Source: Neoceratodus forsteri (Eukaryota > Chordata > Ceratodontiformes > Ceratodontidae). From it: a DNA stretch of 64,000 nucleotides. Both the position numbers and the translations under genes were made by a program. The number at the start of each line of letters is the position of its first letter. Position 1 is the first letter of the stretch. The DNA lies in NCBI GenBank assembly GCA_016271365.2, contig CM028129.1, positions 1,011,667,501-1,011,731,500 of the forward strand, read 5' to 3'. The notes beneath the pieces were generated by a model. The model ran no database searches and was not told where the DNA came from. It saw only the letters and a list, made by a program, of their open reading frames with translations. Below are positions 21,620-33,921 of this stretch, one piece after another.

Positions 21620-23500
21620 CGTCTTCAGCTCGCACAGCAGCTAGTTCAACTTCTGTGTAGCAGTCATTGACGAGAATTAGATTACAAAAACGAATGTAGA
21701 AAGCTTCTTCAACCAAACAAGTTCTATTTCATTCCTGCTGTTGCAGTAGGAAGAGATACCACTTTGATAACCACACAGCTTGTGTAAGGTGTCTGTGATC
21801 CACACACAACACCAAATCCTGCAACTCCTGTCAGGAGTTTGATAGAGCAACCCGTCAACAATGGTTGCTCGAAATTCAGCATTTCATTACGGAGCAGAAA
21901 ATGAATCTGGTGAAGTACCAGGGGGCTTGTACCAAGGGCTCCCCCAGCTCTGTTTCTCATTCTCAGCAGGGTAAAGAGAGGGAAAAACCCTCCTCTCACT
22001 TCCGGCCGCATCATGCCTCGACAGCCACTGTTTCTGTGGCTCCTTCATCAGTGGAGAGTCTTCCTCTAGCTTCCTTGTCGATGGGGACTCATACCCTCTC
22101 ATCAACTGCACTTTCCGGCACTTTAAATGCTGTGCAGGCTTTGCTTGTTCCATCGATGGAGGCTTATACCCTCTCATTGATGATGCTATCTAGCATCTTA
22201 AAATCAGCCAAATCCATGGCTGCTCTGTCGACGGGGGCTCCTCTCCCATTGACATCATCTGACATTTTTAGTGAACATAATTCCATGGACTTATCCATGA
22301 GATCCCATATTCCACAAGGCAAACCAATGGCTTTTGCCTTACAGAATGCCCCTCCACCTTCACAGTTGACATCTTACAAAGAGCAAGCAGACAGAGACCT
22401 GGACCCTGGTTTATTCTTCCCAGGGTGAGACCTGCTCACACTGCCTACCCCATCCCCTCCAACACCAACCCATTGTCTCCCAACCCTCACTGCTTACTCC
22501 CCTTCTTCCCAAGAATGGGACATCACCAAGGTAGTGCAGCACATCTTGCATGCCATGTGCTAGTCCCAGCCCTCCAACCCAGGACAGCTAGATGATCCTT
22601 TCTGGTCTCAATCTCCTCCCCCTAAAAGATTTCACGTTGACAGGGATATACTGCAACCCTGGTCTCCTCCTCCTCCTTCTAATAGGGAAGACTATTTCTC
22701 AGATGAACCTGAACTACCAGTAGATCTCCCTGGTGATAATGATGAAAAGTTCCAAGATCTGGATTTCCCGAACTACTTGGAAATGTCTTCCCTGGATGAG
22801 GACCTGCCTATGCCAGTTGCCACCTCTCCTCCAGATGACCCATCCTTTAGTGAAATGATGGTTCAGATACAAAAGGTCATGGGATTCTCCACACAGAACA
22901 TAACAAACAACATAAGGATGTGGGAGAATATCTTGAACTGCCAGAAGAGCCGACTTTAGTGGTGCCCTCACTGATTCTGACCTACCAGAATGCCATGCTG
23001 GATGCCTGGCATCAGCCATCAGCTATTATAGCTGTCCCCACAAAAGCAAATTGTTTATATCAGGCTCCCCTGGACCATGCCTTTCTGTCCACCATCCCAG
23101 AAACGGATTCAGTGGTCATTACTGCCACTCATGATTGTACTAAAAAACCCAAACACATGAGTTCCTTACTACCTGATAAAGAATCCCAAAGAACTGACTT
23201 CCTGGGGAAAAAGGTTTTTGTCTCAGGCACCATGAATATTTGAATTTTGAACTATATGGCACATATGGTTAAATATCAAAGTACCCTTGGGGCTTCAGCC
23301 ATCAACATTATCAATAAACGTCCTCCTTCCAAAGAAAAGGACATGTTATTGGCAATGGTGTCCACTAGCAACACTATCTCCCACCACCTACTCAGGTTGG
23401 GATATGATGTCATTGATACCTCAGCCTGACTCTCAGCTGCTGGAGTCTTTCTGCATTGCCATGCTTGGCTTTGCATTTCAGGTTTTGCTCCTGATATACA
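21620..23500 (+). pseudogene. DIRS ORF1 (gag-like), broken
   Basis: The first reading region of a DIRS element encodes a nucleic-acid-binding gag-like protein. The open pieces are 21865-22428 (187 codons, rich in S/T/P, with three imperfect repeats around SMxxxTxTLSxxxLSxxLxxxxAL), 22777-22959, 22920-23243 and 23247-23429. The later pieces resemble DIRS gag: ALDHAFLS-like PLDHAFLSTIPETDSVV, then FLGKKVFVSGTMNI, a stop, and ILNYMAHMVKYQSTLG. At least three frame changes are needed. Assignment rests on position and these short resemblances. Confidence 0.65.
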
Positions 23501-23879
23501 ACATAAAGTAGCTAATGAACCCTTTAATGGGTCAATACTGTTCAGGCCAGGTACTCAAACATTGTTAGACAACCTGCAGGCATCAGACAGAACCCTTCGT
23601 ATGGTACACGGCATGTACCATACTCCACAGCCAACCTATCGTATGCAATATTCCTCCTATTCCAAAAGAGGGGGAAAATATAAGGCCTGTAACAGAAGTG
23701 GCTTTTGAGGTCATGTCCAGACTGCAAGAGGCAATGCCTTTGTCTCCCATGGTTCCCTTGCCCATTCCTTGGGAGGGGTTGGGCAATCCAGTACCCAGTG
23801 ACCTATCAGGGCTTTCCCCATCCCTCCTAAACCAGGCCTTGGAGGCTGTGGGGGGTCGATTTGACCTCCACCTGGAGGC

Positions 23880-25330
23880 TTGGAAAACAATCACTTCAGA
23901 CAAATGGGTACTTCAGATTATCCAAAATGGACACATTCTGGAATTTCTCTCCACCCCACCCCCTCGTCCCCTTGTGTAATCCATTATCATCTCAATCATG
24001 TCCCTATCCTTCAAGAAAAATTGAAGGCACTTCTAGCCAGACAGGCTGTCTTACCAGTGCTCCTCCCAGAACATCAAATGAGATTTTACTCCCACTTTTT
24101 TCTGGTACCCAAGTGAACCAGAGATCTCAGACCAATACTAGACTTGAGACACCTGAATCGATTCATACAGTTCAAACATTTTTACATGATAACTCTAATT
24201 GCCATCATGCCTATCTTAAAACAAGGAGACTGGCAGTGTGCCTCAGATATGAAGGATGCCTACTTACATATCCCCATTCATCCTGTCCATCACAAATTTC
24301 TGTGCTTCCGCCTTCTGGCTCAAAACTACCAGTTTCGAGCACTCCCTTTCGGCCTCTTATCGGCTCCAAGAGTGTTCACCAAATGTCTAGTGGTGGTGGC
24401 AGCAGCCTTATGGAAAAAAGGGCACTTTGTCTTCCCATACCTAGACAATTGTCTAATCAAAGCAGAATCCAGAGAAGCTCTCCTTGCCTCCTTAGCCACT
24501 ACTCTGAGCATGTTCAACAATCTAGGGATAACAGTCAACTGGTCAAAGTCCAGTCCAAACCCTACTCAGTCTCTCCACTACATCAGAGCTGCTCTAGATA
24601 CAGTCACAGCCAGAGCTTACCTTCCACCTGCTCATCAGGACACTCCTATATCTCTGGCTTTGTGAATACAAACTCAGAAAATAGTCACGGCCAGACAAAT
24701 GCTGAACCTTCTGGGCCACATGTCCGCCGCCATCTTGATGGTGGCATTTGCCCAACTTCACATGAAATCTGTCCAGTGGACTGTCCAGAATCAATGGTCT
24801 CAAAGAAATGGACAATTTGACAACAAAATTAGGGTCACTCCTTCTCTAAAGCTATCTCTGACATGGTGGACAATCAAAACCAATTTGTGTCAAGGAATGC
24901 CTTTCCACTCCCTCCCTCCCATGCCGACGTTAACCACGGATGCTTCCCTGGATGGATGGGTAATGCACGTAGGTCCTTATCAGAACCAAGGTCAGTGGAC
25001 TGCCTCTTTCCCATCACTCTCATATAAATCTCCTCGAGATGAACGTAGTCTGTCTAGCCCTCCAGGCATTCCAGCCCTACCTCAAGCCAGGGCCATTGCT
25101 GATTTAATCAGACAACACTGCAACAGTGTTTTACCTCAACAAGCAAGAGGGCATGAAATCATGCACCCCTCTGTGGGGAGACCCTTGCAGTCTGGCAGGA
25201 AGCCATCAGACAACAACTAACACTAACGGCCGTCCACCTACCAGGACGGTGCAACCAGTTAGCAGACCGGTTAAGTCGCCAGTCGTCCGCTCATGAATGG
25301 ACACTTCACAAAGAAGTACTCCAAGAAATC
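23880..25330 (+). pseudogene. DIRS reverse transcriptase and RNase H, broken
   Basis: One frame from 23880 to about 25020 holds most of it with two stops. The first stop (24114) falls in the VPK..RDLRPILDLRHLN block. Then come GDWQCASDMKDAYLHIPIHP (palm motif A, Asp kept), FRALPFGLLSAPRVFTKCL, and the catalytic box PYLDNCLI, where YLDD has become YLDN. The second stop (24663) precedes the connection domain. The RNase H part has TLTTDASLDGW near 24940. After a frameshift near 25020 it continues with INLLEMNVVCLALQAFQPYL and SDNTATVFYLNKQEG. The loss of a catalytic aspartate alone would inactivate it. Confidence 0.88.
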
Positions 25331-25338
25331 TTTGACCT

Positions 25339-26717
25339 ATGGGAAACTCAAAGCTGGATCTGTTTGCCTCCCCCAGTCAATCACCGGCTTCCCAGTTACT
25401 TCTCTATTATCCCAAACAACAAGGGACGATCTATAGCTGCCCTATCCTGACCTTGGCCAGGACTCTACTTATATGCCTTCCCCATCCCTCTCTTGCAAAG
25501 GACACTATTGAAACTTCAAATGGAGCCAGCCACCATGATTCTCATAGCACAAATGTGGCCTGCTCAACTGTGGTACCCTCTACTTCAACAACTGTCAGTA
25601 AGGGAACCCATTCAGTTGCCAGTCAGATCGGACCTACTGACTCAGTGTCATGGATCCCTACTGCACCTCAGCCTGAAGACCCTTCATCTTTATGCTTGGC
25701 TCCTGAGGATGGATTCATAAATAGACTCCAAGTGTCCTATCCTGTTGCAAATATTCTCCTGGCTTCTCATAAACCAGCAACCAGAGAAACATATAATTCC
25801 AAATGGAAACGCTTTTCCATATGGTCTGCCTCTTGTTCACTGGACCCTTACTTTTGTCCACTGATGAAGGTTTTAGACTACCTGGCCTCATTATCAGAGT
25901 CAGGCTTAAGTTACTCCTCCATCAAAGTCCACCTGGCTGCCATCTCAGCATTTCATGAACCTTTACATGGCAAACTACTGTACCAACATCATTTGGCCAA
26001 GCTGTTTTTGACAGGAATGATACATATTAAGCCTCCTATCAGAAGACCCACTTCTTCTTGGACTCTCAATTTCATTATAGAAAAACTGACCCTCGAACCT
26101 TTCAAGCCAGCGGCCACCTGTGATCCCCATTTTCTTTCATGAAAAACATTGTTTCTAGTGGCTATTACTTCAGCTTGCCGTATTTCTGAGCTTCATGCCC
26201 TCATGTGTAGGGAATGCCCTCATGTGTAGGGAACCTTACTTGATTTTTCACAAGGACAGGATAGTCCTTCATAGCAATCTATCCTTCCTTCCTAAAGTAG
26301 TCTCCAAACATACTCTAAATCAGTCCTTGGAGCTTCCAGTCTACTACCCTGAATACTCCAGTCACAGTGAACATCTATTACATACCTTAGCTGTTCATCG
26401 TATACTATGCTATTTACATTAGTCATATCCAGTCGATTAGGAAAACATCTCAATTATTCATCACCTTTGCCTCTGGCAGAGAAGGGCTTCCCATTGCTAA
26501 ATGAATCCTGTCTTCATGGTTAGTGAATTGTATTACCTTTTGTTACAAAAAATACAACAAGACTTTACCTGGACCTCTCCAAGCCCATTCCACTAGAGCT
26601 ATGGTTGCTAGTGTGTCTTGCTTTAAAGGAACCTCCATTTCAGATATCTGCAATGCATCTACCTTGTCCACAATCAATACTTTCACAAGGCATCACAATC
26701 CTGATATTGCCTCATAA
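25339..26717 (+). pseudogene. DIRS tyrosine recombinase, broken
   Basis: This enzyme would join the circular DNA copy to the genome. The N-terminal core-binding part lies in 25700-26140 (HKPATRETYNSKWKRFSIW, FLASLSESGLSYSSIKVHLAAISAF). A stop at 26140-26142 precedes LVAITSACRISELHAL, which carries the first catalytic arginine. An 18-bp duplication (ATGCCCTCATGTGTAGGG at about 26194-26230) and frame changes follow. The HxxR box is intact as HSTRAM at about 26587-26604. The nucleophile region reads TFTRHHNPDI where the family has TRHY, so the catalytic tyrosine appears replaced by histidine. Confidence 0.85.
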
Positions 26718-26789
26718 TGTAGCACAGCCTTCAGCTGTGCAGTCCTACAAGGTATCCTATCATAATTGTCCTCCCATATGGACATAACT

Positions 26790-26915
26790 GCTGGAGATTC
26801 TCCCAAAAGTAATTACCTACTGCAAGAAACCGTTCCATCGAAGATAGTTCAGTTACGTAAAATCTTGCTGTAACAGTAGATCTTTGTGGAATGTCTCTTG
26901 TAGTAGATACAATCC
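26790..26915 (+). repeat. DIRS internal complementary region
   Basis: The first half (AAGTAATTACCTACTGCAAG, then CGAAGATAG and GTAAAATCTT) repeats the outer end of the right terminus. The second half (TAACAGTAGATCTTTGTGGA, then TGTCTCTTGTAGTAGAT) repeats the outer end of the left terminus. The region therefore equals the right end joined to the left end, the known signature of DIRS elements. Confidence 0.85.
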
Positions 26916-27034
26916 CACCCTCAGTCCCCCTCCTTCTCTAACAGAGCAAATTCTGGTCCAGTGACTTAGGGTTGGGACTCCTTGGTATCTCTGCTTCCCC
27001 TTGGTCCTCACTTTGCAAGCTGAATCCGGCAGGT

Positions 27035-27222
27035 GAACTGAGGATACCAGGGACCACCCACACTTATATAGAAAGCAGGAAGATGATGTCATGTGTGGGC
27101 AGTCCCTGGTACAAAACTGCTAGAAGAGCTGCTGTGCCACAGTGCCCTCTGCTGGAAACTCCCAGAAGTAATTACCTACTGGAAGAGACAGTCCTCGAAG
27201 ATCTACTGTTATGGTAAGATTT
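27035..27222 (-). repeat. DIRS right inverted terminal repeat
   Basis: Reverse complement of 21426-21615 with scattered substitutions; ends near GATCTACTGTTATGG. Confidence 0.9.
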
Positions 27223-28390
27223 TATGTAACTGTACTTTATAGTGTCAGAAATATTTTCCCATAGCTTCCATTATAGTGTCAGAAATAATTTACCACTACA
27301 TTTGGTAAAGTTTATTTACTGGCTCTATTAAAAAATACCAGTTAATTCAAATGTATACCATTGCTGAATGTACACTGAAATAAGAAATGCAGTACTGTAA
27401 TTTGATGAAGCAGTAGTGCAGAGCAGGACAGCTGCATGTCAAATAGGATCTTGGGCTGCAGCAGTTTTACATTTAAACTTTAGTATAACAAATAAACCAG
27501 AGGTAGAAGAAGTAAAAACAACTAAATACTGTAATCCTTCCAAACTAACTCTCTTAAGTAATGGGACCTAACAATGGAAATAAGAATGCATATATTGTGT
27601 TACTGCAGTCTTTTCAAAGGACATCTCCTTGGACATCTCTTTCCCATTTACTATCCCAGTCCCTACCCTCAGAAATGCAAAGGCATGCTTGTGTGTCAGG
27701 GTACACTAAGCTTTCAGCATGTGCATGCACATTACACCAATAACATTGCAATAGCAGCTGTTGTGGCTCTGACCAGAGTTTGTTTTAAAAAAAGTGGTAA
27801 GAATTGATGCAAAGGGAATTAAGTTTTTTTTCTCTCTTTTCCCCCAGACACCAGAAATTGTTATATTCTGCTATTTTAATGGTATTAAAATAAGCAAGGG
27901 GCAAGAAAACATATTGGTGTTAGTAACAATGGTAACATAAAGGCTAACTTTAGCTGATTGAACTGCAGAAAGCCTAACCAGCTTTAATAAAGACAAATGG
28001 AAAAAAAAAGTTTCTTAGTGTTTTGCAGGCAGAGAAATTGATTTACAATGTTAAGAATAGTAAGGATATACAGGCTATACTGCTGGAAAGATACAGTTCA
28101 TAATCTTCCCCCTCTTTGAAGACTACAGTGTTGTATTGTTTTTCACTGAAAGTGACTATTAGTTTTGCTATTCCTCTCAATAAGTAGGAAAATATTCAAA
28201 TAGAAAGAGCAATTGCGTGTGATAGTAGGAGGCATGCATTTTGATAACTGCAGTGAATATGAAGGATCTGTGGAGCCTCCTAGGATAAATAACATTTGTA
28301 TTTGAATTGCATAAATGGAAGCATATGAAAATGTAGGTAAAATTGTATTTATGTATAATACAACTCAATAAAAAATATATAAAAATATTT
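27223..28390. other. No recognised gene
   Basis: AT-rich sequence with small local repeats (TAGTGTCAGAAATA twice near 27240 and 27274). No family recognised. Confidence 0.45.
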
Positions 28391-28393
28391 TAA

Positions 28394-29118
28394 GGGCCCA
28401 ATCCTCAAGTGGATATGCACCTGTGGAGGGATGCTTTTGGGAGCTGGTGTTGCATGGAGGTTGTGCCCCTCACATGCAGAGACCTCCACCTATCCCCAGC
28501 ACTGGATGAATACTCCCACCACACCCAGTCCTATTCTGCATGCACTGGTACGGAGCTGGCCAGGTATGAGGCAGGGAAGGGGGCAGGGGCATGCATGTGC
28601 CTGATGCAGGAGTCAGACTCCACACTGCAGAGGGCCAGAAGAGGAGGAATAGGCTACACCACCTGAGGGGCTGCTGTAGTGCTTGTATGCAAATCTCTAC
28701 CTTGCTGTAGGACTCTCCTTGGAACCTGATGATCCCCATCTACTAGTCTCCAAGTCTCTGTGCAAGGAGGTAGAGAGGACTGGGGACCATTCAGACGTTG
28801 GCTCTTATAGCCAATGAAGACATGTCCCAGAAGGGATACAACAGAACTTGGAGAACTGCCATATCCCAACAGTCCCTGCTCTCTGCAAGGTTTGGTGTCC
28901 AATACAGCACTGTCCCAGATATACAATTAGATGCCTGGTGTCAGTATAGCTCTGTCCCCCAGCCTTCCTCTGCCCCCATTCAATGCTCTGCACTCACAAG
29001 GAGTGGAGGGCAGAGGGAGGGGATGTAATTTGATGTAGACAGGCATTAGGATGTGGAGATATATGAGTGGGATATGTTTGAAATGCGAGTATTTCAGGCT
29101 GCATTATGGATCAGACCC
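28394..29118. mobile_element. Harbinger-like non-autonomous DNA transposon, copy 2
   Basis: Flanked by the 3-bp repeat TAA (28391-28393, 29119-29121). The ends are GGGCCCAATCCTCAA and, reversed, GGGTCTGATCCATAA, similar to the ends of 20066-20806. The length (725 bp) is close to that copy, but I cannot align the interiors by eye. No transposase frame. Confidence 0.6.
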
Positions 29119-29121
29119 TAA

Positions 29122-31113
29122 GACACTAGTTTAGTAATATTGTTCTGGGGTAATAGTCACATTACAACAACATTATGAACAGTTCTAGCTCACTCTCAAG
29201 TTCTATTGCCCTCCCTCTCGTTCAGCCAAAATGGATGGTACAATCATTGCAACAGTAGCCAGAGTTTGAGGAAGGGTATTGTAAGGCTGTCCTGTGCTTT
29301 CATGCACTAGAGTAATCTGTGTTTGCCTTAGCACCCCACACTGTTAGATCTATTTGCACAGTCACTCCCAGCAATGTTGAAATTCTAGCCATCAAAGCCA
29401 ACTGCAGCCTGCTACTGGGAGGACCTCTTACACCAAGCAGTATTCCTCCCTGCCTTTCACTCCTCTTGTATGGATTCCTGATTAATTGGCTTTGTGACAT
29501 ATAGTAGTTGAAGACACTTGGTCTAGGACCATGAGTTAGACCTAGGAATCAAAACTGGATAGCCATAGTTGTAGCACAGAAGCCAGCCATCACATCACCT
29601 GGGCAGAACTCATTAACATATTTGTTTACACTACAAATTGGTGTGGAATGCTGTAGCAAATATTGTACTACATACAACAGCAACCTATTGTTTTCAATGA
29701 GAAGTTAATCAAATGAAAATGAGGTACCCTAAGACACTGGCTAGTAAAAGGGAACCTTTTCTTTATCGCCTGCTCTGTATGTCACTGAGCTAGTGAGAAG
29801 CTAAAATCTTTGTGACACATATGAAACTGGCTTGCTAAATTATTCAAATGTCTGATGCAGAATTAAACCCAACTGAAGTTTACCAGAATCTAATTCTATG
29901 GCAGCGGAGCCACAGCAGTTTTTAATAAAAATATGCTTATTTTGACAAAGTCTAGAATTAACATTATATGTCTAGGGACACTCTATGCTAAAATGGATTG
30001 CAATTGTCTCAGTGCTAAATAGTTATGGGCAATGTTTCTCTGTGGTATATTTTTTCTGAGTAATGATATGTGCTGACCCTGTATTCCACAGTTCACCACA
30101 ATGCAAACTGAGCAGCATTCAAGTATTCAAACAACCATTTCCAGATGTTTGCATTATCAAAATGCAATTGGGTCTTCCCTCTTCAGGTCTCTCTTTGTTG
30201 ATGATAAATTGTTATTATGCAAAAGTATCTAGCTAGCAATGTGGCATTCATCAACAGCTCAACATTGCAAGCAGCTTATCAGCAAATCTACAGAACTAGT
30301 TCATCCATGGTCTCAGATTGTTAGCAGCCACACTAATGCATGGAAAGTGCTGTTTACTTGGACAGCACATCATACACCCGCCATGTGCTGTACAGCAGAA
30401 ATCCTTCAACTTCCAGATCTTTTCATCCAAAAAAGATAATGAATCTCCTGGGTGCTCATCCCACATCAGACCTTTATACTGTATGTCAAAGTTTGCAGTT
30501 TGGCCTTTAAAACTATTTGTAGTTGGGCATATGGCTCTACAAGTTTCACTACATTTACTGAAGGTTTTTTTGTGTTCTCTCAAGTAGACCTGTACTGAAG
30601 GGCTACAAAGAGAACTTAGCATGTTGAATTTTGTTAGTACCTGATTCTTTGTGAACTAACTAGCATGGGGAGAGTTCAAACAGCAGTCCAAACCACATTT
30701 TGGCAGTCGGAACATTCATAGCCTGCAGTTCAATAGACTATGGTCTGTCAATATTCTTGTATCTGAGTTTTCTTTCTTAATAATATTCTTCATAAAATGT
30801 GGTCTAGTCTGCTTCGCCTCCTCTAGGTCAGAACCTCATTATCACATGGTATAGTTAATATAGCACCTAGCTCTGCTTAAATGACATCAAAGGCATGCAT
30901 TAATTGAGACTGTAGCCTGTCATGCTCAAATGATTAATATGCGATTCATAAACCCTGCAACATCAAAAAGGCATTTTGCAAAATCAATCACTCAATCAAT
31001 CATTAACACATGACAGAACTTATCATTCAACACCAATGCCACCCCAGCAACATTACTCAGTAACCATAAATTGCAAACAAAAACATCAAGATATTATGTT
31101 CAAAAAAACAAAT

Positions 31114-31118
<5 letters not shown>
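29122..31118. other. No recognised gene
   Basis: About 2 kb in which I see no protein motif, RNA gene or repeat boundary. The short frames here lack family features. Confidence 0.45.

Positions 31119-31172
<54 letters not shown>
31119..31172 (+). repeat. (AT)n(TG)n microsatellite
   Basis: About 20 AT units followed by a short TG run. Confidence 0.95.
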
Positions 31173-31201
31173 TTATTTGTTTATATATATTGGGTCAGTA
31201 G

Positions 31202-31311
31202 TGTTCTGTGTCCTGATTGGCTGAGAGGTACCTGTGGCCATGTCCTTATCAGGGCTTATTGTGCCCACTGGCAGCTCTTCAGCCAGTCAGGATGCAGAAC
31301 CTCTGGAAATT
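31202..31311. repeat. Foldback with ~40-bp arms
   Basis: The left arm GTTCTGTGTCCTGATTGGCTG pairs with the right arm CAGCCAGTCAGGATGCAGAAC; the pairing continues inward through GAGGTACCTGTGG / CTGGCAGCTCTT with mismatches. Confidence 0.75.
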
Positions 31312-31859
31312 CATGCCTGGCAGAAAGGTTTGAAAAATGTTTCTGGCAGCTGTCCCAGGGAGCTATGGTCACTGCCAGCCAGCAACCCCACCAACACATT
31401 CTGTTCACTGCTTCAATGATTCCCCACCCCCACCCTGAGAAATGCAGTATCTTTGTGCTGACTGGTGTTGGGGGTAATGTCAATTCAAAGTTGAAAAAAA
31501 AAAAACAGTAAATTACTGTTCATGACGGCTGCGAGCTAGCGCCTTTCATGACTACCAAGAGGTACCGCCTTTTAATTACTGCTCAGACATGTTTACTACT
31601 ACATCTATGCACTTACTCCCAAGATTTCCTCTCATTATGTTACACTGTGTGAACTCTGTGGTCTTCCCTGCATTCCTCATCCTCCCCCAAGCACCGACCA
31701 TAAATGAGATCTGAGCCACTGTCCTCGCCAGTGGGTTATTAAACCCAGGCTAGCACATTCACACTTCCCAGCTCAAAAACATTACTCTTCTACCTTGCTC
31801 CTTGTCTTTAAAAACCAAGGTTGCTCAGCCTTACTCCTGCCCGCAGACATGTTTATAAC

Positions 31860-32135
31860 TGCTGTCTGAGTACAGTGGCCTACAAAGGACACACTCACTT
31901 CCAAATTCAGTCTCCAACTTAAAAGCAAAGCCTAGCTAAAATAAAAAGCAAACAACTAAATAATAAAAAAAAAGAAATGCAGTGTTCGTATGTTGGGGAG
32001 ACCCTCACAAAGTTGGGAGCAGATACACTGACAATAGCCATCTGAGGACGACGGACTGCAAAGGACACACTCACTTCCAAACTCAGTATGCATTGCAACT
32101 TAAAGCCTTACTAAAATTAAAATACTAACTTAAAA
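31860..32135 (+). repeat. Imperfect direct repeat pair (~170-bp spacing)
   Basis: CAAAGGACACACTCACTTCC followed by AAAYTCAGT and AACTTAAA occurs at about 31885 and again at about 32058. The tails run parallel (GCCTAGCTAAAATAAAAAG / GCCTTACTAAAATTAAAAT). Confidence 0.75.
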
Positions 32136-32373
32136 AAGTGTTTTTCTGTTGATGGAGATGCACAGTTGCAAGGAGAAAGGCAGAGTGGGGAGATAGACAT
32201 CGTGTCCTCTAGTGGCTTGATGTTATGTATGGTCTGCAACTCTGCACTACAGAGGGACTATTTTTCTCTCTTTTCTATCTTTAACATTTTTTAACCTTTT
32301 TTTCACATTTTTTGATCAGGGTATTTATGGTGGGGGACCCATTTTATAAGCAGAATAAGACACTCCGAGGTCT

Positions 32374-32478
32374 GGTTTATGGGCTGATAAGAACACTTCT
32401 GAGGTGCTAAAGGCACTCAGCACAAGCGTCTTGTGTCTCTTTATGCACCTGGGGTGTGCTCTTATCAGGCCATAAATG
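32374..32478. repeat. Foldback with ~35-bp arms
   Basis: GTTTATGGGCTGATAAGAACAC opposite GTGCTCTTATCAGGCCATAAA, with inner CTGAGGTGC opposite GCACCTGGGG. The loop is around AAGCGTCTTGTG. Confidence 0.75.
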
Positions 32479-32525
32479 ACACTTTGTATCTTATTCCTTA
32501 CATATATATACATATATATTTATAT

Positions 32526-32903
32526 TCATTGCAAAAACACTTCATTAATGCATAAATTAGGGTTTTCACTAAAGCAACAAAAGCAGGAAAATGTGGTTTT
32601 AGGGTTTCCAGCCCTAACACCTCACCCCCACCCTGCAGACACTGACAGGCATCAGGAGTGTGCCTTCAGGTTGTTGGCCATAATGCTCACTCCCTTCACT
32701 AAGTAAATAAGCTGAGATGGGTGCAGTATAGGAGAATGGGGTGAGCATTAGGGCCGATGACCCCAAGGCACACCTCTGACTTTGTCAGCATCTGCAGGGT
32801 GGGGGTGGGGTGTTAGGGTTGGAAACCCTAACACCATATTTCCCTGCTTTTGTCACTTTAGTAACAACCCTAACGGATGCATTAATCAAGTTTTTTGCAA
32901 TGG
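32526..32903. repeat. Long foldback family A, copy A1
   Basis: The left arm starts CATTGCAAAAACACTTCATTA; the right arm ends TTTTTTGCAATG. Inner pairs include CCACCCTGCAG with CTGCAGGGTGG and CTAACACC with GGTGTTAG. The centre is around AGTAAATAAGCTGAGATGGG. Closely related to A2 (40740-41104) and, more distantly, A3 (50175-50562). It opens the left copy of the composite repeat. Confidence 0.85.
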
Positions 32904-33119
32904 ATTTCCTTACTTTTTCAGATAGTATAATCATATCCTTATTTGTCTGTGGGAGTGTAGGGCCCCTCTATGCCCTGCACTCTTCTTGCTCCATACATAC
33001 ATACTATATATGTATGTAGCCATGGAAGCATACAGCCCTCTGGGCTCTGCACTTCTATTCATATGACAACAGTTTCAAAATTCTCAGCATAGTCATCTTA
33101 TTACCTCACCTCATGTACC

Positions 33120-33640
33120 ATAGCTCAGAAAATGTTTGAATCCATGCTAAAACATAATTGTGTGCAACTACAACAGCATTCCACACCACAGGTGCAAAAC
33201 CACATTTTGGCCAGGATTTGAAAAATTACAGCTGCGAAATATATGAGGTGGGGTAATAAGAAGGCTATGTTGAAAATCTGGGGTAACAATATTTAACATT
33301 TCTGAAAATACGAGGGGGCATAGCAAAATTGGAATGACTACTCATGACTTTGATATGTTTTCATATTTTCACCACAAATTTTCAACGTAGTCTTCTTATG
33401 ATGCCACCTCACAAATCCCAGAGTGAACATTTTTAAATCCTTGCCAAAACACCATTCTGCACCACAGGTGTGAAAACATATTTTGGGCAGGATGTGAAAA
33501 ATTACAGCAGTACTGTTCATGAGGGAGTGTGAAAAAATGGTTATGTTGAAAATTTGGAGTCAAAATATTACAAATTACCAAAGTTATGTGCTTGTATAGA
33601 AAAAATTCAACAAACTTGCATAACTCAGCCAATTTTAGGA
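33120..33640 (+). repeat. Palindromic monomers, left copy
   Basis: Two to three degenerate monomers of the same family as 44280-45300. Anchors are GGCCAGGATTTGAAAAATTACAG-like words at about 33213 and 33488 (275-bp spacing), each followed by a word of the type TATGTTGAAAATYTGG. The inverted word CCACAAATTTTCAACGTAG lies between them. Confidence 0.75.
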
Positions 33641-33850
33641 ATTTTTTCACCAACTTTTCAACATAGGCTTTATGGCACCCCACCTCATGAACACTGTTCT
33701 GTCATTTTGTTAATCAGTCTCAAAAGATGATTTCACACAGTGATCACAAAATCACCTTCTGGGCTTCAGTAATGAAATGACAGTGACAGTGTTCATGAGG
33801 TGGGATCCTAAAAAGCCCATATTGAAAAGTTGGTGAAAAAATACCTAAAC
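33640..33850. repeat. ~210-bp palindrome, unit 1
   Basis: The left arm has TTTTTTCACCAACTTTTCAAC and CCCCACCTCATGAACACTG. The right arm has CAGTGTTCATGAGGTGGG and TTGAAAAGTTGGTGAAAAAA. The centre has GATGATTTCACACAGTGATC against AAATCACCTTCTGGGC. Related palindromes are at 42409-42642, 43505-43735 and 45303-45535. Confidence 0.88.
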
Positions 33851-33921
33851 TGGCAAAGATATCAAAATAAGTTCAAAATGCCATTAAAATGCATTATACA
33901 TCACTTAACTTGATCCGTCAG

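Larger units (their letters stand above)
21426..27222 (+). mobile_element. DIRS-type tyrosine-recombinase retrotransposon
   Basis: DIRS elements replicate through a circle and integrate with a tyrosine recombinase instead of an integrase. All parts are visible: inverted terminal repeats of about 190 bp (21426-21615 and 27035-27222), a gag-like region, reverse transcriptase and RNase H, a tyrosine recombinase, and an internal complementary region just before the right terminus. No ordinary LTRs or protease are seen. Stops, frameshifts and altered active sites show it is inactive. I did not find a methylase domain. Confidence 0.9.

Noticed and set aside
23861..24820. 319-codon plus-strand frame
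   Set aside because: It overlaps the true DIRS polymerase frame in another phase; its S/P/H-rich translation has no motif.
28394..29118. Host exon in the GC-richer part around 28420-28680
   Set aside because: The stretch lies within TIRs and a 3-bp duplication, and its frames show no protein family.
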